Source: Prevotella sp. E2-28
GTDB taxonomy: Bacteria; Bacteroidota; Bacteroidia; Bacteroidales; Bacteroidaceae
DNA length: 64,000 bases
Reading direction: 5' to 3'
Assembly (NCBI RefSeq): GCF_022024055.1
Contig: NZ_CP091788.1
Span: 2,790,001 to 2,854,000, forward strand
Under the pieces are notes generated by a model. That model was not told the DNA's origin and made no database searches. It saw nothing but the letters and a program-made list of their open reading frames with translations. Below are positions 14,626 through 24,173 of the stretch, in pieces (the first letter of the stretch is position 1; each line of letters starts with the position of its first letter). Both the position numbers and the translations under genes were made by a program.

Positions 14626-17600
14626 TTAATAGTCGCGCTGGATGTTTGCAATCTTCTCCTGCAATTTCTTGTTCTGCTCTTCCTGCAGCACGCGCTTGTA
14701 TTCGATGGGTACCACCTGAATGAAGTCCTGAACGTGGCGCTGCCAGTCATCGAGCATACGGCCTGCCAAAGCAGAACCTGTATGCAGGTAGTGCTGACGA
14801 ATCAGTTCAAGCAGTTCCTTACGGCTCACCGAATCCTCAACCAGCGAGAGCTCTACCATATCCATGTTGCAGAAGTAGTCGAAAGTATGTTCCGGGTCAT
14901 ATACATAAGCCACACCACCAGACATACCTGCAGCGAAGTTACGACCTGTCTTACCCAGCACTACCACACGTCCGCCAGTCATATACTCACAGCAGTGGTC
15001 GCCTGCGCCTTCAATCACGGCGATAGCACCTGAGTTACGCACGCCAAAGCGCTCACCCACCTTACCATTGATATAGAGCTCACCAGAGGTGGCACCATAC
15101 AAGCCTGTGTTACCAGCGATGATATTTTCTTCTGCGTGGAAATCCTCACCACTACGGGCAGGAGGCAGAATAGAGATGCGACCACCCGAAAGGCCCTTAC
15201 CAAAGTAGTCGTTACACTCACCCTCAAGCTTCAGGTTCACACCCTTCACAGCGAAGGCGCCGAAGCTCTGACCGGCAGAGCCCTTAAACTTGATATTAAT
15301 TGTATTATCGGGCAGACCAGCCTCACCATATTTCTTGGCAATGACACCAGAGAGCATCGTGGTTACGGCGCGGTCAGTATTCTTAATAGCATAGTCGAGT
15401 GTTACCTCCTCGCCATCGTTGATAGCCTTCTCTGCTGCCTTGATAATCTCTTCGTCCTTTACACCGCTCACCTTAGTGAATGCACCACGATCCCAGTACA
15501 AAGCTTTATCTGTATCAGGCTTGTGCAGCAGACGGGCGAAATCGATAGTCTTCTGCTTATCAGTTGCGTTAGTTGTGTCAACCTCGATGAGCTCCGTATG
15601 TCCGATAATCTCCTTAAGACTGTGAACACCAATCTCACTGAGGTATTCACGTACCTGCTCAGCCAGGAAGGTGAAGAAGTTAACAACATATTCTGCACGA
15701 CCTTCGAAGTGCTTGCGCAGCTCTGGGTTCTGTGTAGCCACACCCATCGGGCAGGTATTCGTATTACACTTACGCATCATCACACAGCCTAGCACAATCA
15801 GAGGCAGTGTACCAAACGAGAACTCATCGGCTCCCAGCATGGCCATGATAATCACGTCCTTAGCTGTCTTCAACTGACCGTCTGTCTGCAGGCGAACCTG
15901 ATTACGCAGTCCGTTAATGACCAGCGTCTGCTGTGTCTCTGCAAGACCAATCTCAGGCGAGATACCTGCAAATCGCATTGAACTGGCAGGGCTAGCACCT
16001 GTACCACCCTCAGCACCAGAGATTACGATCAAGTCAGCCTTAGCCTTGGCAACACCAGCAGCAATAGTTCCTACACCACTCTCTGCAACGAGCTTCACAC
16101 TCACAGCTGCTGTTGGATTAATATTCTTCAGGTCGAAAATCAGCTGTGCCAAGTCCTCGATAGAATAGATATCGTGATGAGGTGGCGGCGAAATCAGCGA
16201 GATGCCAGGAATAGCGTTACGCGTCTTGGCGATAATCTCATTGACCTTAAAGCCAGGCAGCTGTCCGCCCTCACCAGGCTTAGCACCCTGTGCAACTTTA
16301 ATCTGTATCTCTTCAGCGTTCACCAGATATTCGGCTGTCACACCAAAGCGTCCTGATGCAATCTGTTTCGTTTTACTTGAAAGGCTCACGCCATCCACCT
16401 CTGAGTGATAGCGGGCGTTATCCTCACCACCCTCACCGGTGTTACTGCGTGCACCCAGTTTGTTCATGGCCAGTGCCAAAGCCTCGTGTGCCTCAATGCT
16501 CAGGGCACCGAAACTCATAGCACCAGTAACGAAGTGCTTCACGATGCTCTCAACAGGCTCCACCTCATCAATAGGTGTTGGCTTGGCTGCTTTCTTGAAA
16601 CCAAAGAAGTCGCGAATGAAGATAGGAGATTCCTTCTCATCAACAATCTTTGCCCAATCCTTAAACTTATCGTAGTTGCCCTGACGGGTAGCCAACTGCA
16701 GTTTTGCGATGGTCTCAGGGTTCCAAGCGTGCTTGATACCATCCTTACGCCAAGCAAAGAGACCTTGATTCTGGAGCATGGTCTGCTCTTTAGCCAACTC
16801 GTGCAGACGGATGGCATCACGAGCAATCTCCTTCAGGCCTACACCTCCGATGGTGCTTACCTCTGTACCAAAATAGCGGCGCAGCAGGTCTTCGCTCAAG
16901 CCGATACTCTCAAAAATCTTCGCACCGCGATAAGAGCGGATGGTAGAAATACCCATCTTACTCATAATCTTCTTCAAGCCCTTATCCACAGCCTTGATGT
17001 AGTTCTTCTCGGCGGTAGCGTACTCCTCTTGAATCTTGTGTTTCTTCACCAGATCATCAAGTACGGCGAATGTCATGTATGGGCACAGGGCGCTGGCACC
17101 GTAACCCAGCAGCAGGGCTGCGTGCATTACCTCGCGAATCTCACCGCTCTCAACAATCAGGGCTGTCTGCACACGCTTACCTACGCTTATCAGGTAGTGG
17201 TGAACGGCTGAAACAGCCAGCAGCGATGGGATAGCGGCGTGTGTCTCGTCCAAGTCACGGTCGCTCAGAATAATGTAGTTCACACCTTCATCTACACTGG
17301 CTTCAGCTTGATGACACAGGTCGTCAAGCGCCTTACGCAGACCTTCCTCGCCTTTTGCCATCTCAAAGAGGATAGGCAACTTCTTGGTGTTGAAGCCCTT
17401 GTAGCGGATGTTACATAATATATCAAGTTGTGTGTTGGTCAAAACTGGTTGTGGCAGGCGCACCATCTTACAGTTAGATGCATCGGGTGTCAGGATGTTC
17501 GTTCCTACGGCACCGATGTACTCTGTCAACGACATCACGAGTTCCTCGCGAATTGGGTCGATGGCAGGGTTAGTAACCTGCGCAAACTGCTGACGGAAAT

Positions 17601-19098
17601 AGTTGAACAGCACCTGTGGACGGTCTGAGATAACTGCCAGTGGCGTGTCGTTACCCATTGCAGCAACAGGCTCCTGTCCAGCTGTTGCCATTGGCACGAT
17701 GGTCTTGTCGATATCCTCTTGACCAAAGCCGAAGGTGACGAGTTTCTGCTCCAGATCTTTCACGCCGTTCTCCACATGTCTTCCGCTCTTCAACTTCTCC
17801 AACTGCACGCGGTTCTCGTTCAGCCACTCACGATAAGGATGAGCCTTTGCCAGTTTCTCCTTGATTTCACCATCGTAGTATATCTTACCCTCCTGGGTAT
17901 CTATCAGCAAAATCTTACCTGGCTGCAGACGACCCTTCGATACAACATCACTTGGCTCAAAATCCATCACGCCAACCTCACTGGCTACCACCATCATGCC
18001 GCTCTTTGTGATGGTATAACGGCTTGGGCGCAGACCATTTCTATCCAGCATACCTCCTGCATAGCGGCCATCGCTAAACAGTAGTGCTGCAGGACCGTCC
18101 CAAGGTTCCATCAGGATAGAGTGATACTCGTAGAAGGCTTTCAGATCCTCGCTGATAGGGTTCTTATCGTTAAAGCTCTCTGGCACCAAGATAGCCATAG
18201 CCTGTGGCAATGGGAGTCCACTCAGCATCAAGAACTCGAACACGTTATCCAGACTAGCAGAGTCACTCATACCCTCCTGTACAATGGGGCGCAAGTCCTT
18301 GATATCGCCCAGTGCCTCGCTGTTCAGCACGCTCTCGCGAGCCTTCATCCAGCCGCGGTTACCACGAATGGTGTTAATCTCACCGTTGTGTGCTAACAGA
18401 CGGAATGGCTGAGCCAGTTTCCACTTAGGGAATGTGTTAGTTGAGAAACGCGAGTGTACCAGCGCCAGTCCACTTGTAAAGTAATCGTTCGACAAGTCAG
18501 GGAAGTAGCGACGCAGCTGTCCGCTGGTCAGCATTCCCTTGTAGATAATATTTTTATTCGACAGCGAGCAGATATAGAAGTCCTCGTTGTCGATACGATT
18601 TTCTATGCGTTTACGTACCTTATATAATATACGTTCAAACACAGGCACATCCTCATCGGCGATGCCTGTTACAAAAATCTGCTTGATGTCTGGCTCTACC
18701 TCGCGAGCAGCAGCACCAAGAACCTCCGGATTAGTAGGCACAGCCCTCAGGTGCATCAGTGTCAGTCCCTCGCGCTCTATCTCCTCGATCATCACGCTCA
18801 GAATCTCCTGCTGCGCCTTTGCGTCCTTGGGCAGGAATACCAAACCTGTACCGTACTTACCCTTTTCAGGCACGGGAATACCCTGCAACAGAATAAACTC
18901 ATGTGGAATCTGTACCATAATACCAGCACCATCGCCGGTCTTGTCGCGAGTCTCAGCTCCGCGATGCTCCATGTTTTCCAGCACTTTCAGTGCATTGTCC
19001 ACCAGATCGTGACTCTTTCCGCCGTGAATGTTTACTACCATTCCCACGCCGCAAGCATCATGCTCATAGTCACTCTGGTATAAGCCTCTGTTCGTCAT
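14626..19098 (-). CDS. gltB: Glutamate synthase large (alpha) subunit
   Basis: The 1490-residue enzyme transfers the amide of glutamine to 2-oxoglutarate. The N-terminal amidotransferase begins at Cys16 (DYEHDACGVGMVVN), implying removal of a 15-residue propeptide to expose the nucleophile. The central and FMN-binding domains follow (GGTGASPASSMR, GEGGQLPGFKV); CVMMRKCNTNTCPMG holds the 3Fe-4S ligands; the C-terminal beta-helix shows repeated Gly motifs (GGRISILPP, GATSGELYING, GGRVVVLG). Length is normal. gltD follows, and a -7 box at 19137-19145 drives the pair. Confidence 0.97.
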   Translation of the reverse strand: MTNRGLYQSDYEHDACGVGMVVNIHGGKSHDLVDNALKVLENMEHRGAETRDKTGDGAGIMVQIPHEFILLQGIPVPEKGKYGTGLVFLPKDAKAQQEILSVMIEEIEREGLTLMHLRAVPTNPEVLGAAAREVEPDIKQIFVTGIADEDVPVFERILYKVRKRIENRIDNEDFYICSLSNKNIIYKGMLTSGQLRRYFPDLSNDYFTSGLALVHSRFSTNTFPKWKLAQPFRLLAHNGEINTIRGNRGWMKARESVLNSEALGDIKDLRPIVQEGMSDSASLDNVFEFLMLSGLPLPQAMAILVPESFNDKNPISEDLKAFYEYHSILMEPWDGPAALLFSDGRYAGGMLDRNGLRPSRYTITKSGMMVVASEVGVMDFEPSDVVSKGRLQPGKILLIDTQEGKIYYDGEIKEKLAKAHPYREWLNENRVQLEKLKSGRHVENGVKDLEQKLVTFGFGQEDIDKTIVPMATAGQEPVAAMGNDTPLAVISDRPQVLFNYFRQQFAQVTNPAIDPIREELVMSLTEYIGAVGTNILTPDASNCKMVRLPQPVLTNTQLDILCNIRYKGFNTKKLPILFEMAKGEEGLRKALDDLCHQAEASVDEGVNYIILSDRDLDETHAAIPSLLAVSAVHHYLISVGKRVQTALIVESGEIREVMHAALLLGYGASALCPYMTFAVLDDLVKKHKIQEEYATAEKNYIKAVDKGLKKIMSKMGISTIRSYRGAKIFESIGLSEDLLRRYFGTEVSTIGGVGLKEIARDAIRLHELAKEQTMLQNQGLFAWRKDGIKHAWNPETIAKLQLATRQGNYDKFKDWAKIVDEKESPIFIRDFFGFKKAAKPTPIDEVEPVESIVKHFVTGAMSFGALSIEAHEALALAMNKLGARSNTGEGGEDNARYHSEVDGVSLSSKTKQIASGRFGVTAEYLVNAEEIQIKVAQGAKPGEGGQLPGFKVNEIIAKTRNAIPGISLISPPPHHDIYSIEDLAQLIFDLKNINPTAAVSVKLVAESGVGTIAAGVAKAKADLIVISGAEGGTGASPASSMRFAGISPEIGLAETQQTLVINGLRNQVRLQTDGQLKTAKDVIIMAMLGADEFSFGTLPLIVLGCVMMRKCNTNTCPMGVATQNPELRKHFEGRAEYVVNFFTFLAEQVREYLSEIGVHSLKEIIGHTELIEVDTTNATDKQKTIDFARLLHKPDTDKALYWDRGAFTKVSGVKDEEIIKAAEKAINDGEEVTLDYAIKNTDRAVTTMLSGVIAKKYGEAGLPDNTINIKFKGSAGQSFGAFAVKGVNLKLEGECNDYFGKGLSGGRISILPPARSGEDFHAEENIIAGNTGLYGATSGELYINGKVGERFGVRNSGAIAVIEGAGDHCCEYMTGGRVVVLGKTGRNFAAGMSGGVAYVYDPEHTFDYFCNMDMVELSLVEDSVSRKELLELIRQHYLHTGSALAGRMLDDWQRHVQDFIQVVPIEYKRVLQEEQNKKLQEKIANIQRDY

Positions 19099-19136
19099 AT
19101 TATCCTTACTTTTTGCAACTATTGTTTAATTTGGGT

Positions 19137-19145
19137 GCAAAGGTA
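19137..19145 (-). promoter_or_regulatory. Promoter -7 box (TACCTTTGC) of gltB-gltD
   Basis: Consensus on the minus strand, 38 bases before the gltB start. The 293-base gap to dapF holds this box, the dapF promoter and otherwise AT-rich sequence in which I see nothing else. Confidence 0.65.
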
Positions 19146-19335
19146 TTTCAAAACACCATAATATACAAACAACGGTTTACGATTTGTACCTAAAAAAAAC
19201 ACATAACTTTCAATCCGTAACAAAATAAAGTGTTTTTAATACCATCTTTTGCCATATTGACATAAATACACTACAAAATAATAACAATTTGACACTTTGT
19301 TCTTATTTCTTCATTCAAAAAGTACGAAATTCTTT

Positions 19336-19366
19336 TTGTTTTTCTGACTTTTTGCAATACCTTTGC
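19336..19366 (+). promoter_or_regulatory. Promoter (-33 TTG, -7 TACCTTTGC) of dapF-dapL-asnB
   Basis: TTG at 19336-19338 and TACCTTTGC at 19358-19366, spacer 19 bases, 25 bases before the dapF start. Confidence 0.7.
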
Positions 19367-19391
19367 AGCCAAAACTGAAGATTGCAGCAGG

Positions 19392-20228
19392 ATGAGTAAG
19401 ATTCCCTTCACCAAGATGCACGGCTGTGGTAACGATTACATCTACGTTAATGTGTCACAGCACCCTATTGACGACCCCATCCAAGCGGCCATCCGCTGGA
19501 GCGACCGTCATAAGGGCATTGGCTCCGATGGTTTAGTGCTCATTGACAAATCGCCAATTCCTGAGGCTGACTTCTCCATGCGCATCTTCAATGCCGATGG
19601 CTCTGAAGCCATGATGTGCGGCAATGCCAGCAGATGCATTGGTAAGTACCTGTATGAGCGTGGGCTGACAGATAAGACCGAGATTCGTTTGCTCACGCTA
19701 TCGGGTGTAAAAACACTTCTATTACATGTTGAGAACAATGTTGTGAAGCGTGTTACTGTCGATATGGGCGGACCTATCCTTGAGGACGAATCGCAGTTCA
19801 TTGCTTCTCGCGGTTTAAGCCAAGGCACTTTTGTATCTATGGGCAATCCTCACTATGTCATCTTCACAGACAATGTAGATCAGGTTGGTGAAGCTGGTCG
19901 TGCCCTTGAGTTTCATCCCGCTTTCCCCCAACGCTGCAATATAGAGTTTGCTCATATTGAGGCCGACGGAACTATCAGAACAAGGGTATGGGAACGTGGA
20001 AGTGGTATCACACAAGCCTGTGGAACAGGCGCTTGCGCCACTGCTATTGCTGCATTCCTGACAGGTAGAGCAGGACGGAAATCAAACATTGCCATGGATG
20101 GTGGCACACTCAGTATAGAGTGGTGTGAGTCCGACCGCTCGGTCGAAGGACGCTTTTTTCAAAAGAATCACGTCTATAAGACAGGCCCAGCTGAGTTCGT
20201 ATTTGATGGAGAAATAGATTCGATATAA
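19392..20228 (+). CDS. dapF: Diaminopimelate epimerase
   Basis: The 278-residue enzyme interconverts LL- and meso-diaminopimelate for lysine and peptidoglycan. The two catalytic cysteines are Cys76 (MCGNASR) and Cys210 (ACGTGACA); [10 protein letters not shown] at the N-terminus is the substrate-contact signature. It heads an operon with dapL 18 bases downstream, so consecutive enzymes of the DapL pathway are co-made. Confidence 0.96.
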   Translation: MSKIPFTKMHGCGNDYIYVNVSQHPIDDPIQAAIRWSDRHKGIGSDGLVLIDKSPIPEADFSMRIFNADGSEAMMCGNASRCIGKYLYERGLTDKTEIRLLTLSGVKTLLLHVENNVVKRVTVDMGGPILEDESQFIASRGLSQGTFVSMGNPHYVIFTDNVDQVGEAGRALEFHPAFPQRCNIEFAHIEADGTIRTRVWERGSGITQACGTGACATAIAAFLTGRAGRKSNIAMDGGTLSIEWCESDRSVEGRFFQKNHVYKTGPAEFVFDGEIDSI

Positions 20229-20246
20229 CGAAATAACGATTACAAT

Positions 20247-21482
20247 ATGGCATTAGTAAACGAACATTTCCTGAAACTGCCAAACAATTATCTGTTTGCA
20301 GATATAGCCAAGAAGGTGAATGCCTTCAAAGTGATGCACCCCAAGGCCGATGTTATCTCACTGGGTATCGGTGATGTAACACAGCCCCTATGCCCTGCTG
20401 TTGTAGAGGCTATGCATAAGGCTGCCGACGAGATGGGCACCGCTGAGGGTTTCCGTGGTTACGGTCCTGAGCAGGGCTACGATTTCCTGCGCGAGGCCAT
20501 TCTTAAAAACGATTTTCTGCCGCGTGGCATTCATCTCGACATTGACGAGATTTTTGTAAACGACGGTGCTAAGAGTGATACAGGAAATATTCAGGAACTG
20601 ATTCGTTGGGACAATTCTATCGGTGTTACTGACCCTATCTATCCCGTTTATATCGACTCAAATGTGATGATTGGTCGTGCAGGAACGGTAGAAAACGGCA
20701 AGTGGTCAAACGTCATCTATATGCCTTGTAACGCTGAGAACGGTTTTGTACCAGAGATTCCCAAGCGCCGCGTGGATGTCATCTATCTTTGTTACCCCAA
20801 CAACCCCACGGGTATGGTTATCACTCGCGAGGAACTGCGCAAGTGGGTTAACTACGCCCTAAAGAATGATGCGCTTATCTTCTATGATGCTGCTTATCAG
20901 GCATATATTCAGGATGAAAAAATCCCCCACTCTATCTACGAGATTCGTGGTGCACGCAAATGCGCCATTGAGTTCCACTCGTACTCAAAGACAGCTGGTT
21001 TCACAGGCATCCGTTGTGGCTACACCGTTGTACCAAAAGACCTGACAGCAGCCACCCTGACGGGTGAGCGTATTGCCCTTAACCCATTGTGGTATCGCCG
21101 TCAGTGTACTAAGTTCAATGGTACCAGCTATATCTCACAGCGTGCTGCCGAGGCTATCTACACGCCCGAAGGTAAGGAGCAGATTAAGGCGACCATCGAC
21201 TACTACATGCAGAACGCCAAGCACATGCTCACCACCCTGCGCTCGTTAGGTTTTGAGTGCTACGGCGGCGAGAACGCACCTTATATCTGGATGCGCACGC
21301 CTGATAGCAGCAGTTCTTGGCAATTCTTCGAGAACCTGCTCTATGGAGCCAACGTGGTTTGTACGCCTGGTGTGGGCTTCGGTCCTGCAGGCGAAGGCTA
21401 CGTACGCTTTACCGCCTTTGGTAGTCATGAGAAAACGGAAGAGGCGCTCGACCGCATTGCCAGTTGGAGCAAACAAAAGTAA
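20247..21482 (+). CDS. dapL: LL-diaminopimelate aminotransferase
   Basis: The 411-residue fold-type I aminotransferase makes LL-diaminopimelate directly from tetrahydrodipicolinate with glutamate as donor. The PLP lysine is Lys248 in SYSKTAGFTG; CYPNNPTGM and FYDAAYQAY are typical PLP-contact stretches; the N-terminal NYLFADIAKKV matches DapL rather than other aminotransferases. Adjacent to dapF, and 15 bases before asnB. Confidence 0.95.
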   Translation: MALVNEHFLKLPNNYLFADIAKKVNAFKVMHPKADVISLGIGDVTQPLCPAVVEAMHKAADEMGTAEGFRGYGPEQGYDFLREAILKNDFLPRGIHLDIDEIFVNDGAKSDTGNIQELIRWDNSIGVTDPIYPVYIDSNVMIGRAGTVENGKWSNVIYMPCNAENGFVPEIPKRRVDVIYLCYPNNPTGMVITREELRKWVNYALKNDALIFYDAAYQAYIQDEKIPHSIYEIRGARKCAIEFHSYSKTAGFTGIRCGYTVVPKDLTAATLTGERIALNPLWYRRQCTKFNGTSYISQRAAEAIYTPEGKEQIKATIDYYMQNAKHMLTTLRSLGFECYGGENAPYIWMRTPDSSSSWQFFENLLYGANVVCTPGVGFGPAGEGYVRFTAFGSHEKTEEALDRIASWSKQK

Positions 21483-21497
21483 ACAAGGAAAAAGATT

Positions 21498-23162
21498 ATG
21501 TGTGGAATAGTTGCTATATTAAACGTGAAGGAGCAGACGCATGAGCTCCGTGAAAAGGCATTGAAGATGAGTCAGAAGATCCGCCATCGCGGACCTGACT
21601 GGAGTGGTATTTATTGTGGTGGCTCAGCCATTCTTGCTCATGAGCGCTTGAGCATCGTTGACCCAGAATCTGGTGGACAGCCCCTTTTCTCGCCTGATAA
21701 GAAACAGGTTCTTGCTGTGAATGGCGAGATATACAACCATCAGGAAGTTCGTCGCCTGTATGCTGGCCAGTACGAGTTTCAGACTGGTTCCGACTGTGAG
21801 GTCATCTTGGCTCTCTATCGCGAGAAGGGCATCAAATTTCTGGAAGACCTTAGCGGCATCTTTGCCTTTGTGCTTTATGATGAGGAGAAGAATGAGTTCC
21901 TCATTGCTCGTGACCCCATTGGCGTGATTCCTCTTTATATTGGTTACGATGCTGATGGCACCGTTTATGTAGCATCAGAACTAAAAGCCCTCGAAGGTCA
22001 ATGCGAGCGCTACGAGCCCTTCCTGCCCGGCCATTACTACTATAGCGGCGATCCAGGCATGAAGCGCTACTATCAGCGCGACTGGTTCGACTATGAGGCA
22101 GTGAAAAATAATCCTGCTTCTGTAGAAGCTATCCACGATGCCCTCACCGATGCCGTGAAGCGTCAGCTGATGTCCGATGTACCTTATGGCGTACTGCTCA
22201 GCGGTGGTTTGGATTCCAGCGTTATCTCTGCCATTGCCGAGAAGTTCAGTGAGCACCGTATTGAAGATGACTCAAAGACCAAAGCATATTGGCCCCGCCT
22301 GCACTCGTTCGCTGTAGGTTTGAAGGGGGCTCCCGACTTGGCAAAAGCAAAACTCGTAGCTGATCATATCGGTACCGTTCACCACGAAATCAACTATACC
22401 ATTCAGGAAGGACTGGATGCCATTCGTGATGTCATCTATTTCATCGAGACCTACGATGTCACCACCGTCCGTGCCTCTACCCCTATGTATCTGCTGGCAC
22501 GTGTCATCAAGTCAATGGGTATCAAGATGGTGCTCAGCGGTGAGGGTGCCGACGAGATTTTCGGAGGTTACCTCTATTTCCACAAGGCCCCTACAGCAAA
22601 GGATTTTCACGATGAGACCGTGCGCAAACTTGGCAAGCTCTACATGTACGACTGCCTGCGTGCCAATAAGAGTCTCTCGGCATGGGGTGTTGAGGGTCGC
22701 GTGCCTTTCCTCGACAAGGAGTTCCTGGATGTGGCCATGCGTACCAACCCTGAGGCGAAGATGTGTCCAGGTAAGACCATGGAGAAGAAGATTGTTCGCG
22801 AGGCCTTCGCAGACCTGTTACCCGAAGAGGTGGCTTGGCGTCAGAAAGAGCAGTTCAGCGATGGTGTAGGCTATTCATGGATTGACACCCTGAAGCAGAT
22901 CACTTCAGAGGCCGTTTCCGATGAGCAGATGGCTCATGCCGCCGAGCGTTTCCCTATCAACCCGCCAAAGAACAAGGAAGAATACTACTATCGTTCTATC
23001 TTTGCCGAGCACTTCCCCAGCGACTCTGCTGCCAAGAGCGTACCCAGCGAGGCTTCCGTGGCCTGCTCTACAGCCATCGCCTTGGAATGGGATGCTGCCT
23101 TCAAGAACATGAACGACCCCTCTGGTCGTGCCGTGAAAGGCGTTCACGAACAGGCATATTAA
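21498..23162 (+). CDS. asnB: Asparagine synthase (glutamine-hydrolysing), type B
   Basis: The 554-residue enzyme has an N-terminal class II glutaminase domain that starts MCGIVAILN, with Cys2 as nucleophile after Met removal, and RGPDWSGIY. The synthetase domain has the ATP pyrophosphatase loop SGGLDSSV and SGEGADEIFGGYLYF. It makes asparagine from aspartate, glutamine and ATP. It is the last gene of dapF-dapL-asnB; a strong terminator follows at 23183-23218. Confidence 0.96.
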   Translation: MCGIVAILNVKEQTHELREKALKMSQKIRHRGPDWSGIYCGGSAILAHERLSIVDPESGGQPLFSPDKKQVLAVNGEIYNHQEVRRLYAGQYEFQTGSDCEVILALYREKGIKFLEDLSGIFAFVLYDEEKNEFLIARDPIGVIPLYIGYDADGTVYVASELKALEGQCERYEPFLPGHYYYSGDPGMKRYYQRDWFDYEAVKNNPASVEAIHDALTDAVKRQLMSDVPYGVLLSGGLDSSVISAIAEKFSEHRIEDDSKTKAYWPRLHSFAVGLKGAPDLAKAKLVADHIGTVHHEINYTIQEGLDAIRDVIYFIETYDVTTVRASTPMYLLARVIKSMGIKMVLSGEGADEIFGGYLYFHKAPTAKDFHDETVRKLGKLYMYDCLRANKSLSAWGVEGRVPFLDKEFLDVAMRTNPEAKMCPGKTMEKKIVREAFADLLPEEVAWRQKEQFSDGVGYSWIDTLKQITSEAVSDEQMAHAAERFPINPPKNKEEYYYRSIFAEHFPSDSAAKSVPSEASVACSTAIALEWDAAFKNMNDPSGRAVKGVHEQAY

Positions 23163-23182
23163 ACAGAAAGACATCAAAAAAA

Positions 23183-23218
23183 ATCCGGTGATTCGCTTTG
23201 AGTCACCGGATTTTTTTT
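23183..23218 (+). terminator. Intrinsic terminator after asnB
   Basis: ATCCGGTGA/TCACCGGAT perfect 9-bp stem, 11-base loop, then eight T. The T-tract ends 2 bases before the -7 box of the next gene. Confidence 0.9.
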
Positions 23219-23219
23219 G

Positions 23220-23228
23220 TACCTTTGC
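23220..23228 (+). promoter_or_regulatory. Promoter -7 box (TACCTTTGC) of the aldose-epimerase-like gene
   Basis: It lies directly after the asnB terminator T-tract and 33 bases before ATG 23261. Its -33 region must fall within the terminator hairpin, where CTTTG occurs at 23196-23200. Confidence 0.65.
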
Positions 23229-23260
23229 GCTCACAACAATCTAAAAAGTATCTATCGATT

Positions 23261-24127
23261 ATGGAAACAATTCAAAACGAACTACTCACCGTAGAGGTGT
23301 CGGCTATGGGAGCCGAGTTGCAGAGCATCAAAGATAGTGACGGACGTGAATACCTGTGGCAGGCTGGCGAGAAGTGGCCACGCCGCTCTCCTATTCTGTT
23401 CCCCATCGTATGCAGCGTCAATAATGATACCTATCGCGTAGATGGTAAGGAGTATCACCTTCCCCGCCATGGTTTTGCACGCGATACCGAGTTCAAACTC
23501 ATTGCTCAGGGACCAGACCGCGTGACTTATGCCCTCCACGAGAGCGAGGAGACACTGAAGGTCTATCCCTACTGCTTCAACCTCGCCGTGACTTATAAGT
23601 TGGAAGGCAACAAGATTCATGTTATCTGGCATGTAGAGAATACCGACAAGCGCGACATCCATTTCCAGATTGGTGGTCACCCCGCTTTTCTGGCTCCTGG
23701 TTGTAAGGAGGACGAACCCCTGAAGGGTGTCATCGTGTTTGATAATAAAGAACAGATGCAGAACCTGAAGAGCTATATCGACGGCTCACATGAACTGACT
23801 GAGATAGAAGCCGAGACGAAAGACGGTCTGCTGGCTATCACTGACGAGACCTTCGCCGACGACAGCGTGAAGTTCCACAAGAGTCAGACCTCACAGGCCA
23901 CGCTCCTGAACCCCGACGGCACACCTGCTGTGACGCTCGACTACCGTTGCCCTGTCATTGCTTTCTGGAGCCCCTATAAGAAGCAGGCACCGTTTATCTG
24001 CATCGAACCGTGGTACGGTCTTGGCGACCATCGCGGCTACGACGGCGAGTTCAAGGATAAGCCCTACATGAACCACCTGCAGCCAGGCGCCTCGTTCATG
24101 AGCGAATACACCATTACCATCGGATAA
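23261..24127 (+). CDS. Aldose 1-epimerase family protein
   Basis: The 288-residue protein starts at ATG 23261 (METIQNELLTVEVSAMGAEL); the promoter lies inside the longer open frame and excludes it. It belongs to the galactose mutarotase-like (GalM/YeaD) fold: GAELQSIKD, EYLWQ, PRHGFARD with a probable catalytic His, GGHPAF, and PWYGLGDHRG near the end. This 290-residue subtype (similar to LacX) interconverts sugar anomers; the sugar is not evident. No signal peptide, so cytoplasmic. Flanked by terminators, hence a single-gene unit. Confidence 0.88.
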   Translation: METIQNELLTVEVSAMGAELQSIKDSDGREYLWQAGEKWPRRSPILFPIVCSVNNDTYRVDGKEYHLPRHGFARDTEFKLIAQGPDRVTYALHESEETLKVYPYCFNLAVTYKLEGNKIHVIWHVENTDKRDIHFQIGGHPAFLAPGCKEDEPLKGVIVFDNKEQMQNLKSYIDGSHELTEIEAETKDGLLAITDETFADDSVKFHKSQTSQATLLNPDGTPAVTLDYRCPVIAFWSPYKKQAPFICIEPWYGLGDHRGYDGEFKDKPYMNHLQPGASFMSEYTITIG

Positions 24128-24131
24128 AGCT

Positions 24132-24169
24132 AAAAAACGGATGCTCTCACTGAAAGGCATCCGTTTTTT
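24132..24169. terminator. Bidirectional terminator
   Basis: AAAAAACGGATGC / GCATCCGTTTTTT (13-base arms) sits between convergent genes and has A/T tracts on both sides, serving both strands. Confidence 0.9.
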
Positions 24170-24173
24170 ATTT

